DNA of 64,000 bases, from positions 15,686,001-15,750,000 of the forward strand of contig OZ316893.1 of NCBI GenBank assembly GCA_973895155.1. The letters run 5' to 3'. Shown here piece by piece: positions 10,680 through 22,767 of the stretch. A model generated the notes under the pieces. That model was given only the letters and a program-made list of their open reading frames with translations. It did not search any database and had not been told where the DNA came from. The stretch's first letter is position 1, and the number at the start of each line of letters is the position of its first letter. The DNA is from Marsupella aquatica. Lineage: Eukaryota > Marchantiophyta. Made by a program: the position numbers and the translations under genes.

Positions 10680-13484
10680 ATGGCTCCTACTGGAAGGGAA
10701 ACGGGCTTCGTGATGCCCAAAAATACGAAGAGAACCCCATCACTGAAACATTGGGACGACTGTGCTGATCCGACGGACATTTTAGCTCTGTGGGCCCATT
10801 CCGCTGTTAGGAACGAGTGGATCGCCGCAGGGGAGAAACCGGGACAGAAGGTCCATTTGTCGCGGGCCTTCGAGGGTCAACCTCACATAACCGAAGTAGA
10901 AATGAGGGTGAGTTTGATTGTTCATCTTTAAGGGAGAATCATCTCACAGTGAAGCGCTATTCAATTATTGACATTTTGCTGGTCTTTGGCGCTGGTGCCC
11001 TTCTAGTAGGAATATTTAGATTGCGCAGTAGATTATGGAACAAGTGATGAAGAAATGAGGGTGAGTTCGGATGAAATTTTATGGCAAGTTAGAGTTACCT
11101 GATAGTGAAGCTTCTCAGCACAGCCTGCTAAATTGGCTAGTCTTTGGCTCTTTGACGTTGGAGCCTTTCAGCGGGGATTGTTAGAGAATTTAAAAAGAAG
11201 CAAAATGCAGTGTTGCAGAATCAATTTTGCCCAGTCTGGAGACTGACAGCCGTCGTATGTTTGGGTCGAAACAGGCAATAGCTGAAATTATTGTGGAGAG
11301 ATATTTTACCAAACTCGACCCTGTAAGTATCCATACCTTACCAGATGCACATCAAATGTTTCCGGAGAAACCATGAAATGAGGCCTGAGTAATGGACAAT
11401 TGGGATGGAGACGACTGGGTTACGTTGTAGCCGTCCTGATCCTGATATGTGCATTGAAAGGTCTCCAGCTTGAAGAACGGGACGAGAACTGTGGAATTAG
11501 AGTTTTAATAATTTAAGGTTCAATAAGCACTTCAATTTGAATTATTCTCGCCAGGATGTGCTTTTAGCTGGAGGCAACTTAGAGAGTGGGTTGTTTCTTG
11601 CAGATCATGATTTGCGCAATAGCAGAAATTGAGAGTTCCCGTAATCCGCTGGCATTTCGCTGGGAGGAGAGTCTTCAAGAAGCTAGTACTGGGCTAATGC
11701 AAGTACTACAATCTACTGCGGATTGGCTTGCAAAGTGAGTTGATCGCTGTGCTACTAATTTAAGCACACGAATTGCGTGATGAGGGAGTCTTCTAGAAGA
11801 ATGCTTGCACTTGTTTAGTCTGAACGAAACTGATTTATCAGAAGAGAAGGGCCAATTGTGATTTATTTAACCCTTATAACCATCCCTCGCAAAACTCTCT
11901 TGAATAGTTGCTTCATGACCCATTACAGTAGAGCAATTGCTATCGTTATCGGCAGAAGCTTCAACAGGTCTCTCAACTACTCGTGCCTGTTGTCGTGTGC
12001 AATAGTTCACGTGTTATGCTTAGAAAAAGTGCTGCTCCAGAGGTTTGCGTTGATGCTTGTCAGACGTCATGTTTGTCTTGCTGAAAGATGAACGTCTACG
12101 AGAAGATTGAATTATGATGCTCTCTCGAGTACGGCTAAAGTTTGCTAGGTCAGTGAAGCAAGAACTGTCTTGGGAGCAATTTCATTTGAGAGATTGCATT
12201 GTCCATGTAGTCTGGCCATTCATGGGATTTCAAATTATGTGTGCAGAGAGATGGGTTACAAGGCGTATACCATCGACTGGACTTCATCGATGCTGTACAG
12301 GCCATTTGTCAGTATTTATTTTGGAGCAGCTTATCTCAAATGGCTTTCAAAATACCAGGGCAAGTGAGTAAATGACACAGAAAATCCAGATTTCCGCAAA
12401 TGTCCCTTCTTTTACCGCAAACTGAAAGCAATCAGAGCTCATGTTTCGCTTTGTAGTTGGGCACCAGAAAGCCAAATCCTGTCACCCTGGCCTTCATGCA
12501 AGTCACAAAATAGAAATTCACGGATCTTCTCATATAGAGTTTCCTTGGCGCCATCGGTCCATACAGCGGTCAGTTCTCTTTGGGCCACTGCTAGGTTGAG
12601 AGCCATCTTCGCAAAGTTTTCCGTGAAGTCTATGTTCATCATGTCGTTGCTTCTTAAACTTTCCATCTGTCCTTTTCCCCTTTCTCACTGCCTGAAAGCT
12701 GAGATCTTTTTCTTTCACTAATCTAGCCCATCCAAGATGCTCTATGTTGGAGCGATTCATCTCTTTATATGTTTCTCCGTTTGACGCTTCTCATAAAAGA
12801 ATGCAAGTAAATCTCGCCAAAGCCATCCAGGGTTTATTTCTGGATCCGGAGTACTGTTTGAATGAAGTGGAAGGCTTTCTGGTAGTAGTTTTTCAAGTTC
12901 CCTAACTAGGCACCAAAATGTCTTGATCTTGAACTTAAGTGCCTGTAACAGGCGCTGTCGAATGATACTTTAGACTTCCGTTTTTTCTGTTTTGTTTCCT
13001 TTCATATGATGAGATCCGTCCTTTTCATATGTAGTAAGGAGTTCATGTAGTTCCTCCTCACGGGAGAAACTGTCACCCGGCGACTTCCCTTCACGTCACC
13101 GGGGAGTCCTTTTTATGTGTGCTTTGATCCCACTGCTTGCAAAATATATTTATCTAACCTCATGACCTGACATGTAGGAGGAGGAGTGAGGAATTTATTG
13201 TGCGAGGATACAATGGGGGACCTAAAAATGCTGCGAGTAAGAGTACTTTGGATTATTGGACCAAATATCTGATCGCTAAACAAAACATTCAAATGAAGAG
13301 GTACATATGCTCTTGCAATCCTACCTCACACCTGCAATTGCTCCACACTTCTTGTGTATTGTCATACGCATTTTCTTCTATAATAAAATTTGTGGAATGT
13401 GGCAGCTCTGACGATTGGGTGGGACACTATCTTAACTTCTGGGCCCAAAGTCTATCTCCTGAGAGCCAGCTACAAGCTCTGCAA
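10680..13484 (+). CDS. SLT lytic-transglycosylase-like protein, unit 1 (catalytic Glu kept)
   Basis: This is a lysozyme-like fold of the SLT (soluble lytic transglycosylase) type, which in bacteria cleaves peptidoglycan; the plant substrate is unknown. Exons are 10680-10907, 11275-11322, 11604-11734, 12247-12363, 13178-13300 and 13406-13484, with intron phases 0,0,2,2,2. The N-terminal part has WDDCADPTDILALW and NEWIAAGEKPG. The SLT core shows AIAEIESSRNP (the Glu before SS is the expected catalytic acid), TGLMQVLQSTADWL, YRPFVSIYFGAAYLKWL and VRGYNGGPKNAAS, matching the family blocks E-S, GLMQ, GA-YL and YNGGP in order. The start is the first Met of the open frame; open sequence continues upstream to about 10560 without a Met, so an earlier exon is possible. 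A linker exon at 14039-14142 may join this to unit 2. Confidence 0.72.
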
Positions 13485-14038
13485 GTACTGAATACTCATT
13501 CAGATAGTCTTAAGTATATATCTAGTTCTATACTATCGTTTTCCTATTAAGAATTTATTCCACATAGGTATTAATATTTATTAGTTTTTTTGGTCGGACT
13601 TTTAATGTCACATTTGGCAAGGTTGATTTAAGATATCTCACAATCGGTTTGATCTATCTTGTTACAATTGGACTCTAAAACGATACTCAAGAATAGAAGA
13701 TCGGCCTCAGTTATCTTGTTACAATTGAACTATAAAAAGAAATTCAAGAGTAGAAGGATCCTGACCAATATCTGGCCTGAACATACCCCGAGCAACTTGA
13801 GATTCTTTCCTGTGAAGATTGTTTTCTTGCCTTTTTTGTATTTATGTGGCAGAAAGGCTTGTGTACATCATGCTGTTGGCTAGAATGATTCTTGGTCTAT
13901 TTAGACATGTCCGATTGTCTTTCTTGTCTTGTTTATATTAATTTGGCTGAAAGGCATGTGTGATTCATGCTATTGCCGAGAATAATTTTTACTCTGTTTA
14001 GACTGGCCTGATTGTCTGAATTCCAATCTGTCTTGCAG

Positions 14039-14142
14039 TACGCAGGTAGCCCCACCAGAAGGTATTTTAAAACCAAAGCCTTGGCCTCGAGTCAACTCTG
14101 TTGGTGCTCCTAGTGAAGCATTCGTCAGCAATCACATGAAGG
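14039..14142 (+). CDS. Possible Pro-rich linker exon between the two SLT-like units
   Basis: A strong acceptor (CTGTCTTGCAG, ending 14038) and donor (GGTAAGT, 14143) bound an open segment reading TQVAPPEGILKPKPWPRV in one frame. The Pro-rich composition suits an interdomain linker. The phase fits unit 1 imperfectly and does not join cleanly to the frame of unit 2's first exon. Whether the two units form one two-domain protein or two tandem genes is therefore unresolved. Confidence 0.4.
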
Positions 14143-14329
14143 GTAAGTCTAATTTATACGTTGGTCTCAACGTGCCTTCTAACGGTTAGGGTGCTGTCTG
14201 AATGATGGAGACAAAAAATTGAATGGAGTAGGCCATTTTGAAACTGAAGCGACTTGAACGACCAGGTATTATTGGGTCCCGCACCTGTGTTCGTTGGGAT
14301 GCAGTGTCTCACAAATGTCTTGTTAACAG

Positions 14330-16008
14330 AGAAAAATAGATCGAAAAAGAAGAAGGAATGGACATACTGGGAAGAGAAGTGTTCAGTAGAGGACATCGAA
14401 AGCATGTGGAATCACTCAGATGTGAAAAAAGAGTGGGTGAAGGCTGGAGAACAGAGAGGGAAAGTGCGCTTTTCTCGTGATACCAAACTACGCCCATTTT
14501 TGACCGTGACAGAGCTTAAGGTAGGAAAATTTAAATTATCTTTGCAAGTTGGTTATGTTTGTGCAAAATGCCAGATGGCTACTCTTTTGTGTATGCCTGG
14601 TTTTGATCAACCCGCTGTGCATATCGAAGTAAAGAAGAAGTATGAGGAGCTCAATAGCGCAAACCCTACATTGTCCCTTGTGAAAGTCCCTTCTCCATGT
14701 CATGCTGCGTCTCAATTTCGAATTGACCCTTGGCATATTCCTTCGCAGGCAATCGCTGAAAATATCACGACAAGATTTTTCGCAAACAAGGGAATGAGCT
14801 CTGTATGTTTTCTGCTAGTCATTGGCACCAAACGCCTCATATCTGTAACGAAGTGTGCAATAATTGCTCACTGTTTACCGGCTTGTTTTAGAGTTGGAAG
14901 TTTTATAAACTTGCTTTGACATATGCCACGAACAAAGTTGTAATATGTGAATGCATCATGACAGTGAGCTGTGATGCAATGTTGATTGCGTTTGCAAGTC
15001 TTCCCGTTGTTTCCACCCGGTCTTTAATGTCTTAGTTATCTGACAGGAAGAATTGGATTGTGCAGGTCATGTTGTGCGCAATCGCTGAGATAAGTAGTAA
15101 CCGACTGCTACATGGACTAGATGGGCAAGGTGGAATAATGGGACTATCTTTTGAAGCAGCCATGTGGCTCTACCAGTGAGTTATCCTCCACCGTATATAT
15201 GACTGGAATACAGTTATTTCTTCTACTATCGTAGCAGTCCGATGAAAATACTCCTTCCTTCAATGTAGCCTTGCAAGTGCGATTGTGTGATTGTGCTTTT
15301 GTGAGAAAGGCTTTGAAGAAAGCGTAGCAAAATATATGTCCTGGCCTATTGAGGGTCTCACATGGCAAAATTTCCCACATAACGATTACAGGGGTGTGAT
15401 GGTGCAGGGAAATGGGGTACAAGTCATATAGACTAAAAGTGCAAGAGGATCTCTCCAAGCCATTCGTAGGCATGTACTTTGGTGCTGCATACGTGTGTTG
15501 GTTATCAAACCACAACAATAGGTATGTACTGATTCGGTGGAGACCTGGATCGGTAGACATTCCGAATGATAGGCTGAGATGACCTGGGGCAAAAACATTG
15601 GTGCTCGGGTTTAGACGGTTCAAGAAATCTTCCTTCTCTTTTGCATTTGATTCGAGACCACCTCTTTGGGTTGTAAGAGGCTAATGCTTACCTACAGATT
15701 TTATTTCGATAGGGATCCTCATGTTGGCTCCATTGAACAGGCCAAGAAGTGATGAGTTTGTAGTCCGGGGGTATAAGAGCGGCGTAGAAGGGGTGGATCA
15801 CCCAGCATCGAAAGCGTTCTGGATCCACTACTTGGAGGCAAAATCAAATTATCGGTTTGACGCTAGGTACGAGTCATACTACCCCGTTGTTCAAATATTC
15901 CGTGTATTTTGCTTGGCCCGAGTCATACTACCCCGTTGTTCAAATATTCCGTGTATTTTGCTTGGCTGGAGATGCAAGTGGCTAGACCGTGGGCATGATG
16001 AAGAATGA
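14330..16008 (+). CDS. SLT lytic-transglycosylase-like unit 2 (catalytic Glu lost)
   Basis: This is a tandem duplicate of unit 1 with the same exon order and intron phases: 14330-14520, 14749-14802, 15066-15175, 15408-15521, 15741-15866, and a short last exon ending with TGA at 16006-16008. Matching blocks are EKCSVEDIESMW and KEWVKAGEQRGKVRFS (as WDDCADPTDILALW and NEWIAAGEKPGQKVHLS in unit 1), and EMGYKSYRL, KPFVGMYFGAAYVCWL and FVVRGYKSG. The key residues have changed. AEIESS is AEISSN here, so the catalytic Glu is Ser. GLMQV is GIMGL, and YNGGP is YKSGV. It therefore looks like a catalytically dead domain kept for structure or binding, or one in decay. The 3' end is uncertain because a 49-bp duplication lies before the final exon. 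Confidence 0.65.
15871..15966. repeat. 49-bp tandem duplication
   Basis: GAGTCATACTACCCCGTTGT and the following bases to GCTTGGC occur at 15871-15919 and again at 15920-15966, essentially identical. The duplication lies just after the donor of the second-last exon of SLT-like unit 2, in its last intron. It appears recent because the copies are almost unchanged. Confidence 0.9.
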
Positions 16009-19000
16009 CTAGTTTCAGTCGAACTTGAGTGTCCCTACTCCCTGTGCTAGACTCCTATTTTGTTTGCCTGGCTGTAGTAAATTTCTAAACCCTAAGTCCT
16101 AAACTCTTCAACTGCGGACCAAATTTGATCTCACTGTATATGACTTCACGAACGAATCCCTTGAATCACGGTCCTGGGGAAAACATTATGACTTTCTATA
16201 ACAGTCAGCTTGACGAACAATGTTCCTGGAAATATTCTTGCAGGAATGGAAAGGCAAGTTGCTGTATACAATAACACAATTCTGCGGAAACAATCATTCT
16301 AGACACGGCTAGCTGGAGATCACAAGTCTTGGGGGGAAATTGAAGAATGGATTCCAGGCCAATTACCACGAGTAGGTATTGTCAATAACCTAATGAACAG
16401 CTAGGCTTATGGACATGGCTGCGGGAATTGGCAAGGAGATCGCTGATAAATAGTGCCCTGTAGTATCCGCGAACATTAATCTCATGCATTTGGGGAAATA
16501 TCCCGATGATCAGGGACCGACCTAGGACCCGTGTAGGCTACACAACAACACTTTTGGAATGTCTCCTGTGTGTATATAGATGTATATTGCCCAAGTCGGG
16601 CTGTCAATTTTGCTTCCAACTAACTAACTAGGTTAGAGAGAAGAGTTGTAACCTAGAAATACCATCAATGCCTAGACAGAGGTTAAGTTAATTCATACAG
16701 AGCTCCCGCTTCGGGTCGGATGTCGTCAAGTGGGAAGGTCTCCATTATTCATTTTGTTGCTTACTTCCCTGTGGACCACAACTTGTGGCACTGTACTCAC
16801 TTTAACGATCTGAAACGTGAGATTTTCACCGGTACATGTCTGCACCAAAACCCCTTAAAGTGTTAGTGTGAAGGAGCGCAGTTTTCTTACACTTCATGGG
16901 TCTTGTGTTGAGCGCTCTTCAAGACAGTGCAGAGTATCCTTAAATCCACAATTGTATGTGATATGATTAGCGTTCGGGTCAATCCAAACTCAGGAATGGA
17001 GGAAAATGAACATGCTTTTTTTCTCATATTAATTTCCTTTACATATCTGCATCGGCGTCCACTTGATGGCATTTATTTATCTCGGAGAAATTCTTCCCAG
17101 ACTGCCGTGCTTGAGTCTGCAATTTCTTAGTTTTAGGAAACCAAAGAGTCGATGACGTCTGGAGAGTCGAGCCTTGTGTTATAAATAAGGACGCAGTGCT
17201 AGCTTTTGCTTCTACAGCTTCCATCTCGTGGCGAACCTCCTGCAGTGCACGTTTATGTTGGTTAAAACACTAGCACTGGCATTTCACTCGAAACTCGTGG
17301 CTCACATGGGAAGGAATCGCTTTAGTTAGAGCATGAAAAGATGGTTATAAGACACTACCATACCTCACTCCAGACTCGGGGCACACATGCGAAGAAATCA
17401 CTTCAATTAAATTTGAGCGATTTTCAAATTTGAGCGATACCACACAACTGGTAGATTCTCTTTGAGTAAACTCGGGATAGACTTTGCTCGTCTTGCGACA
17501 GAAGCCGGTGCTAGGTGCCAATCATCCGGAAGAGCGCAAAGGAACCATAAGTACTTGGACAAAGATGGTTGGGAAAGACTAGCAAGCCAATCAGGACACA
17601 GCGTACATAAGCGATGCATCCCGACTGTCTCCCTGATTTGGACACAAAATCTGACAGGCATAATCTTTCCTGAGCTCAGATCTGAAGTTATGAAGCTCTA
17701 GAGTTATGGTCTGAGGGCAAACAGCGGACCCCTGCAGGACTTTTTAGCAGGTGGTTAAGCATTCAGGTGGAGTTGTTGACCAGGATTGCAAACCCGTGTT
17801 CTGGTCCGATGTAAAACAGTGGACCTCTGTTGGACTTAGCAGGTGGAGTTGATGTGGAGTTGTTGACCAGGATTGCAAAGCCGTAGCAGGAAACTGTCAA
17901 CAACTTCAAATTTTATTACCTCTGACCATGTACGGGGCATCACGTACAACAGACAATTTCAGGATTCGGTGTCTGGTGGAAGGGTATCAGAGTCTTCCCC
18001 GTCGTCAGTGCTCAGCTGAGTCTGGCACTTCGGCGAGGAGCAGGCCAGGGCAAGCTAGGATTGGATTGGATTGGAGCTTTGAATTCAATCGTAACTTGGG
18101 GGTTCTTCTGCAGGCATTGTAGTCGTCTGTGCAGCTGGAGACCATTTCTGGAAGCTCTGTGATGGAATGTGTCCTCAAGTCGGAGGATGTTTGTGGAGGT
18201 AAGCCCGGAATGGGACTAATAAGGGGTTAGGACTCAAGTCAGAGACTGCAGGAAGACAAGAATATGACAGAAAGTGCGGGGGTTTCCTATGTTCAAGGCA
18301 TAGATCGGATCAATCATGGAAAAAGGCGAAAAACAGAGGGAGGGATGTCTTGTCAAGTTGCACTACGTTACCCTCGCGTCATTACTGAATTTCCATGTCA
18401 ATTCCAGTGTAGGTAAAGATTGTTCAGGCATGTGCACATTCCAGTTTAAGGTGCCCATTTTTTCACAACTGCGAATTTCCTCGTTCATTGCTCTTTTGAC
18501 AGACAGAGCTCCTAGTCTCCAACCCAAGTTTGATTCTGGCATTATGAACTTACCCGGAGCAGTCTGCCGTATGTGAACTTGGCTTCTCGCTCTACTTCTA
18601 GACCTTCTTTTGGAATGCACTATAGTGGACGGCTCGGCATAAGTCAGAATCCCCTTAGAGCCGAAACAAGCCGAGCATGTGATTAATGAAGGCTTTGAGC
18701 AACCTTGTCATTATAGTCTGTTTGGGGCTTTCTTAGAGTAAAACCTTAGTAAAAGATTTTGCGAATTATGTTTGTGCGCTTAAGACATCAACCTTCCTTC
18801 AGCTCCTCCAAAACCAGGGTCACTCGTCTGCTATTGCTCATACATTGGTATGAGTTCTTGGTGGAGCTTGGCCATATCATCTCTTTGCAATTTGAATCGT
18901 TGTCAGTCTTGAAGTCTTGTACTACATTGGATGACCAGATCAACCAGCGGCCGGTCAAGACGCCATCTTGGGAGCACATGTTGTTGCTCAATAGTAACAT

Positions 19001-21300
19001 GGTATCCTGAGTCGCGAGAAATGGCCGCCACCACAAGTCGGATGTCATCTCTTTCCAGTCCCGCTCACCCGTGGTCACACCTAAGAATAAGAACTCCTAA
19101 GTCCAAAGGTGCATCATGCAGGAAGGGGTGTGACAGTGCATGCAGATGAAAAACACTTACTGAACATGACCCAAACTGTGTAAGATCACCTTCACAAAGG
19201 GGGCAACAGCAGCTTGCACATCCTCGGGCAACAGTGGCCTGGCCAGGCGAAGCCAAACTTGAAAGGGAAGAATTGCATTCTCAACATCAATGACCAATCA
19301 AAGAAGATAGGCTGGAGACCTCAATGAAGTTTGAGGCAAGGGCAAACCCCACTTGGGCTGAACTACCAAGGAATGCACAGGGGGCAATGGCAGTAGCTCA
19401 AGAAACACCCATGCCACCACCAGATGGGGCAAAGTGGCCTACTGAGCTACAAACTAAACAATGTTTTAGTCAAGGGTCTTGGGCTGATAAGGTGACCAAA
19501 GCCCCCTTCATATTGTGTCAAGTGAAAGGAACTGGGACATAGCGGTAGGTAACATAGTCCAAAGAAGGCATGATTGGCACAAACCCTAGGCCAGTATCAT
19601 GACGACAACTTGGACATCCCCAAGAACCACCAAGCAGTCAATGGCCGGGACATACTAACATATAGCCATCTGCAAAATCTGACGCACAAAGGCTTACTTC
19701 CCGTACAGAACCCTAAGACCCAAATGCCCTCAGCCCAGATGAAAATACCAAAACCTAAAAGAAAAAAACCTTGTCATCCAGAGTCATCCAGATTTTAGAA
19801 ATATTCTAAACACTCTCATAGAGATATTCTGAACATGTTTTGGTGTAAATACGACTTTTCTGGGGTTCAGATTATTTTTAAAGTGAAACGTGAAAAAAGG
19901 AGAATAACATCTGTTTTGCCCTTGCGCTATATTGGAAAAAACATTAATTAATTAATGTGTTGCTCAAGGGGTAGCGTGAATGGTACTACGGTAGGCAGAG
20001 ACCCAGAGCCCTGATCGCGGCCTAAAAGATTCGTTCCTTGCCGTCCATCGCAGTGGCCGGTCCTACCCATACCGTGGAGAGCTAGAGAGAGAATTGGCTG
20101 CACCACTACTGTAACCACGCTAAAATTGCCGGTTGGAGGCGGAACCGGATTTTTCCAGCTGGCGGGTGGCAGGCTTGGGGATTGATCCGGTTCGAGGGTC
20201 AAGGGTGCCTCCTGTGTCAGACAGTCAGACGTCAGTGTCGCGAACTTGCCGGCCTTCACAAAACGGCGGTCAATGTGGTGTCTTTGACCGTCCGCCGGCT
20301 ATCAGTCTGCTCTCTGCAAAGGTGCAGCCCTACTCTCGGGTACGAGATGGGGTCGATGGGCTCACTGGCCCTTCCCGTAGTTTCTCGACGGCGACGGGTA
20401 CGAGCTGATAAGTCTGTATTCTCGGCCATACTCGCTGGAACTTACTCGCTGGAACTTAGTGCTGTAGGTTCGTTGTTTTTGTTCCTTGTTGTGGGGATCT
20501 CGTTGGCTTTGTTGTCCTTTTGGGAGACTCCCCCCCCCTTTATTGGCCATTGGGTTCATGTCTCCTCCTGGTTCTCATTTTTGCCCTTTGTCAGTGTGAT
20601 CTATAATGATTTACTCGTTGCTGTCTGATATATAGTAATAGCATGTTCAAGATGAACATGCTTTGTTTTTGTCTTGTAGTGATATGTGTAAGAGATCTGG
20701 TTTTTTTAAAATAAGATATAATAGTAGAAGCGTAATATATGCAAAGAAAAGAGTATCTTTTAACAATGAGTGGGATACAAGGGTAGAAGCAGGGCACCAG
20801 CAAAAAAATACACATAATGATCAGGAATAGTTGTGCGCATAAGGTACACATATTGACTTGCCTGAGATAATGACAATCAATTCAACCAAAAACATAAGTT
20901 TAGGAAAACAAATCATGGGGGAAACTTAAGACACTAGTTGTGGACACTTCTCAGATTCATTTCTCTCTCTCATGAGAACGAGTAAAATTTCTTCTCTAAA
21001 CTGGTAGAAGTTTAAAATTAGTGGTACAGTATATGCTTAGGATAGCAAAGATTAAAAAGTGAAGAGGGGTGTCAAAATGAACTCAAAATACTCTAGGACA
21101 GCACACAATTAAAAGGGGTCCCAAAATTTATTCCTAATCTATATAACACAAATGATACATCTAGAAAAGGCAAAATAAAATATATATGACTGAGAACATG
21201 AATAAGACAAAATCTGAAAAGTGGATTCACCATATAGGAGCATCAAAAATAATATGATATATAATGTTCAACATTGGTTGCGTGTAGTTGTCTCCATAAT
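16009..21300. other. No supported gene; fragments of unknown origin
   Basis: I find no domain or consistent splice structure here. A word GGAGTTGTTGACCAGGATTG recurs at about 17769 and 17856, so a segment of about 90 bp is duplicated. A 72-codon frame at 19324-19542 and a 148-codon frame at 20182-20628 (with hydrophobic stretches near its end) match nothing I recognise. From about 20640 the DNA becomes AT-rich. Confidence 0.4.
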
Positions 21301-21605
21301 TACCAGATGCACAAAAATGGTTCGAGAGAAACCATGAAATGAGGCCTAAATAATAGACAATTGGGATGGAGACAACTGGGCCATGTTGTAGCTGTCCTGA
21401 ACCGGATATGAGCATTGAACGGTCTCCAGCTTGAAGAACTGGACGAGAACTCTAAAATTAGAGTTGTTGTGGAATTGTAATAATTTAAGGTTCAAAGCAC
21501 TTCAATTTGAATTAGTCTCGCCAGGATGTGCTTTCAGCTGAAGGCAACTTAGAGAATGGGTTGTTTCTTGCAGATCATAATTTTCACTATAGCAGAACTT
21601 GAGAG
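21301..21605 (+). pseudogene. Copied fragment of SLT-like gene (intron plus exon 3 start)
   Basis: This aligns with 11339-11635, the intron before exon 3 and the first part of exon 3 of SLT-like unit 1. Shared words include TACCAGATGCAC at the start, GAAACCATGAAATGAGGCCT, GACAATTGGGATGGAGAC, GGTCTCCAGCTTGAAGAAC, CTCGCCAGGATGTGCTTT and TTGTTTCTTGCAGATCAT across the acceptor. Coding after the acceptor is damaged (MICAIAEIE becomes a broken IIFTIAELE). Because the intron is retained, this is a DNA-level copy rather than a retrocopy. It is followed directly by an unrelated frame. Confidence 0.85.
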
Positions 21606-22140
21606 GGCATCAACAACATCATTGGCCCCCATTGAGGAGACAACTTTGGGACCTGCTGCAGTGCCTGGCCATGAAAGTAGTGTGAGACAATTGCTTCGTG
21701 AAGCAAAAGAGATGCACCAGGCATCGGCCAGATCCATGGCCATGAGGGCCAGTTGAAAGGGTGCCACAAGTACCGTGGACGCATGTGAGACCGACCACCC
21801 TTTGGAGCAATTTGTGCCTCCCCCTCCATGTGAGCCCATACCCAACAATGAGCCGAGAGATCCCAATATCTTTGATGAGGATTGGCTCATTCATGGTGCT
21901 TTACAGGATGAAACTGACTCCATATGTGTCATTCTACCCTGTGAATCAAAAGCAAACAGTGTACGAGCTGACCCTGACATCTTCAAAGAGGATTGGCTCA
22001 TTGATGGTGCCTTGCATGGGGAAGTGGGCCCTATTCTTGATGATGGTGGTGGTCACTTTGACACGTTGTTGAGGGCACCTTACATTTGTCAGCTGAAGAG
22101 GGGGAAGAAGAGATTAAGCACATCCTCCGACAAGAATTAG
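21606..22140 (+). pseudogene. Unrecognised ORF remnant with an internal repeat, 5' of Helitron core
   Basis: An open frame (21775-22140) reads through an internally repeated motif, DPNIFDEDWLIHGAL and then DPDIFKEDWLIDGAL, about 38 residues apart. It ends in a basic tail, KRGKKRLSTSSDKN. A preceding segment in another frame reads APIEETTLGPAAVPGHESS. It sits directly before the Helitron N-terminal region and may be its upstream coding sequence or a captured piece. I do not recognise the family. Confidence 0.35.
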
Positions 22141-22195
22141 GAGGGAGTAACCTTGCACCAATTACCCCAGCTCAACTTAGTGCAGAAGAGATTTT

Positions 22196-22767
22196 TTGGG
22201 AACTCAAAGATTGGAAGAGATCAAACGTTTGCCAAAGGCACGACAACCTTTGGATCCTGCCATGGGCCGACACCTTTTGGGACAGATGAACATTGAGTGT
22301 CCATACTCGTGTCCATATTGCAAAGCTCTTCATTGGATTGAAGAGTGCAAGTCCGGAACGAAACTCCATCCGTGCTTTGGGTTGTGCCAATGGGAAGGTG
22401 GATTTGCCTCCAATTGGTGCTCCTCCAAAGCCTTTGCGGAGTTTGTTGACCGTAAGTAACACTGCGGCTACAACCTTTGGAAGAATATTAGAGGCCCGAT
22501 TATAGGGTACAATAATGCCTTGGCATTTAGATCCATAGGTGTTAAGATTGACAAAATGGGGGCAATCATGGCCAATATTCATTTTGCATCTAAGGAGCTT
22601 TATATCATCAGCCCAAAAGCCTCTTGCTGCCTGATGGATCTGAGGGTCCCAAGTTTTCTCAACTCTATATTCATGACACTGGGCATGAGTTGGGAAACAA
22701 GTATTTTGCACAACTTCAAACTTCTTTCTCTTATGACACATTTTTGTTTGCAATAAGTTGAGTCTCA
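22196..22767 (+). pseudogene. Helitron replicase N-terminal region, broken
   Basis: This is the start of a Rep/helicase Helitron protein. It shows CPYCKALHWIEE, the zinc-binding Cys cluster that opens Helitron proteins. KLHPCFGLCQWEGG and, in another frame, GKVDLPPIGAPPKPLRSLL follow, then YNNALAFRSIGVKID, the familiar YN-ALAFTSLGVKID block. At least two frame changes and a stop (near 22457) interrupt it. It is cut at about 22767 by a solo LTR and resumes at about 24238. Confidence 0.75.

Noticed and set aside
20182-20628. Possible small membrane protein
   Set aside because: It contains a long C-run and no start or splice context, and the hydrophobic stretch comes from T-rich DNA. No family was recognised.
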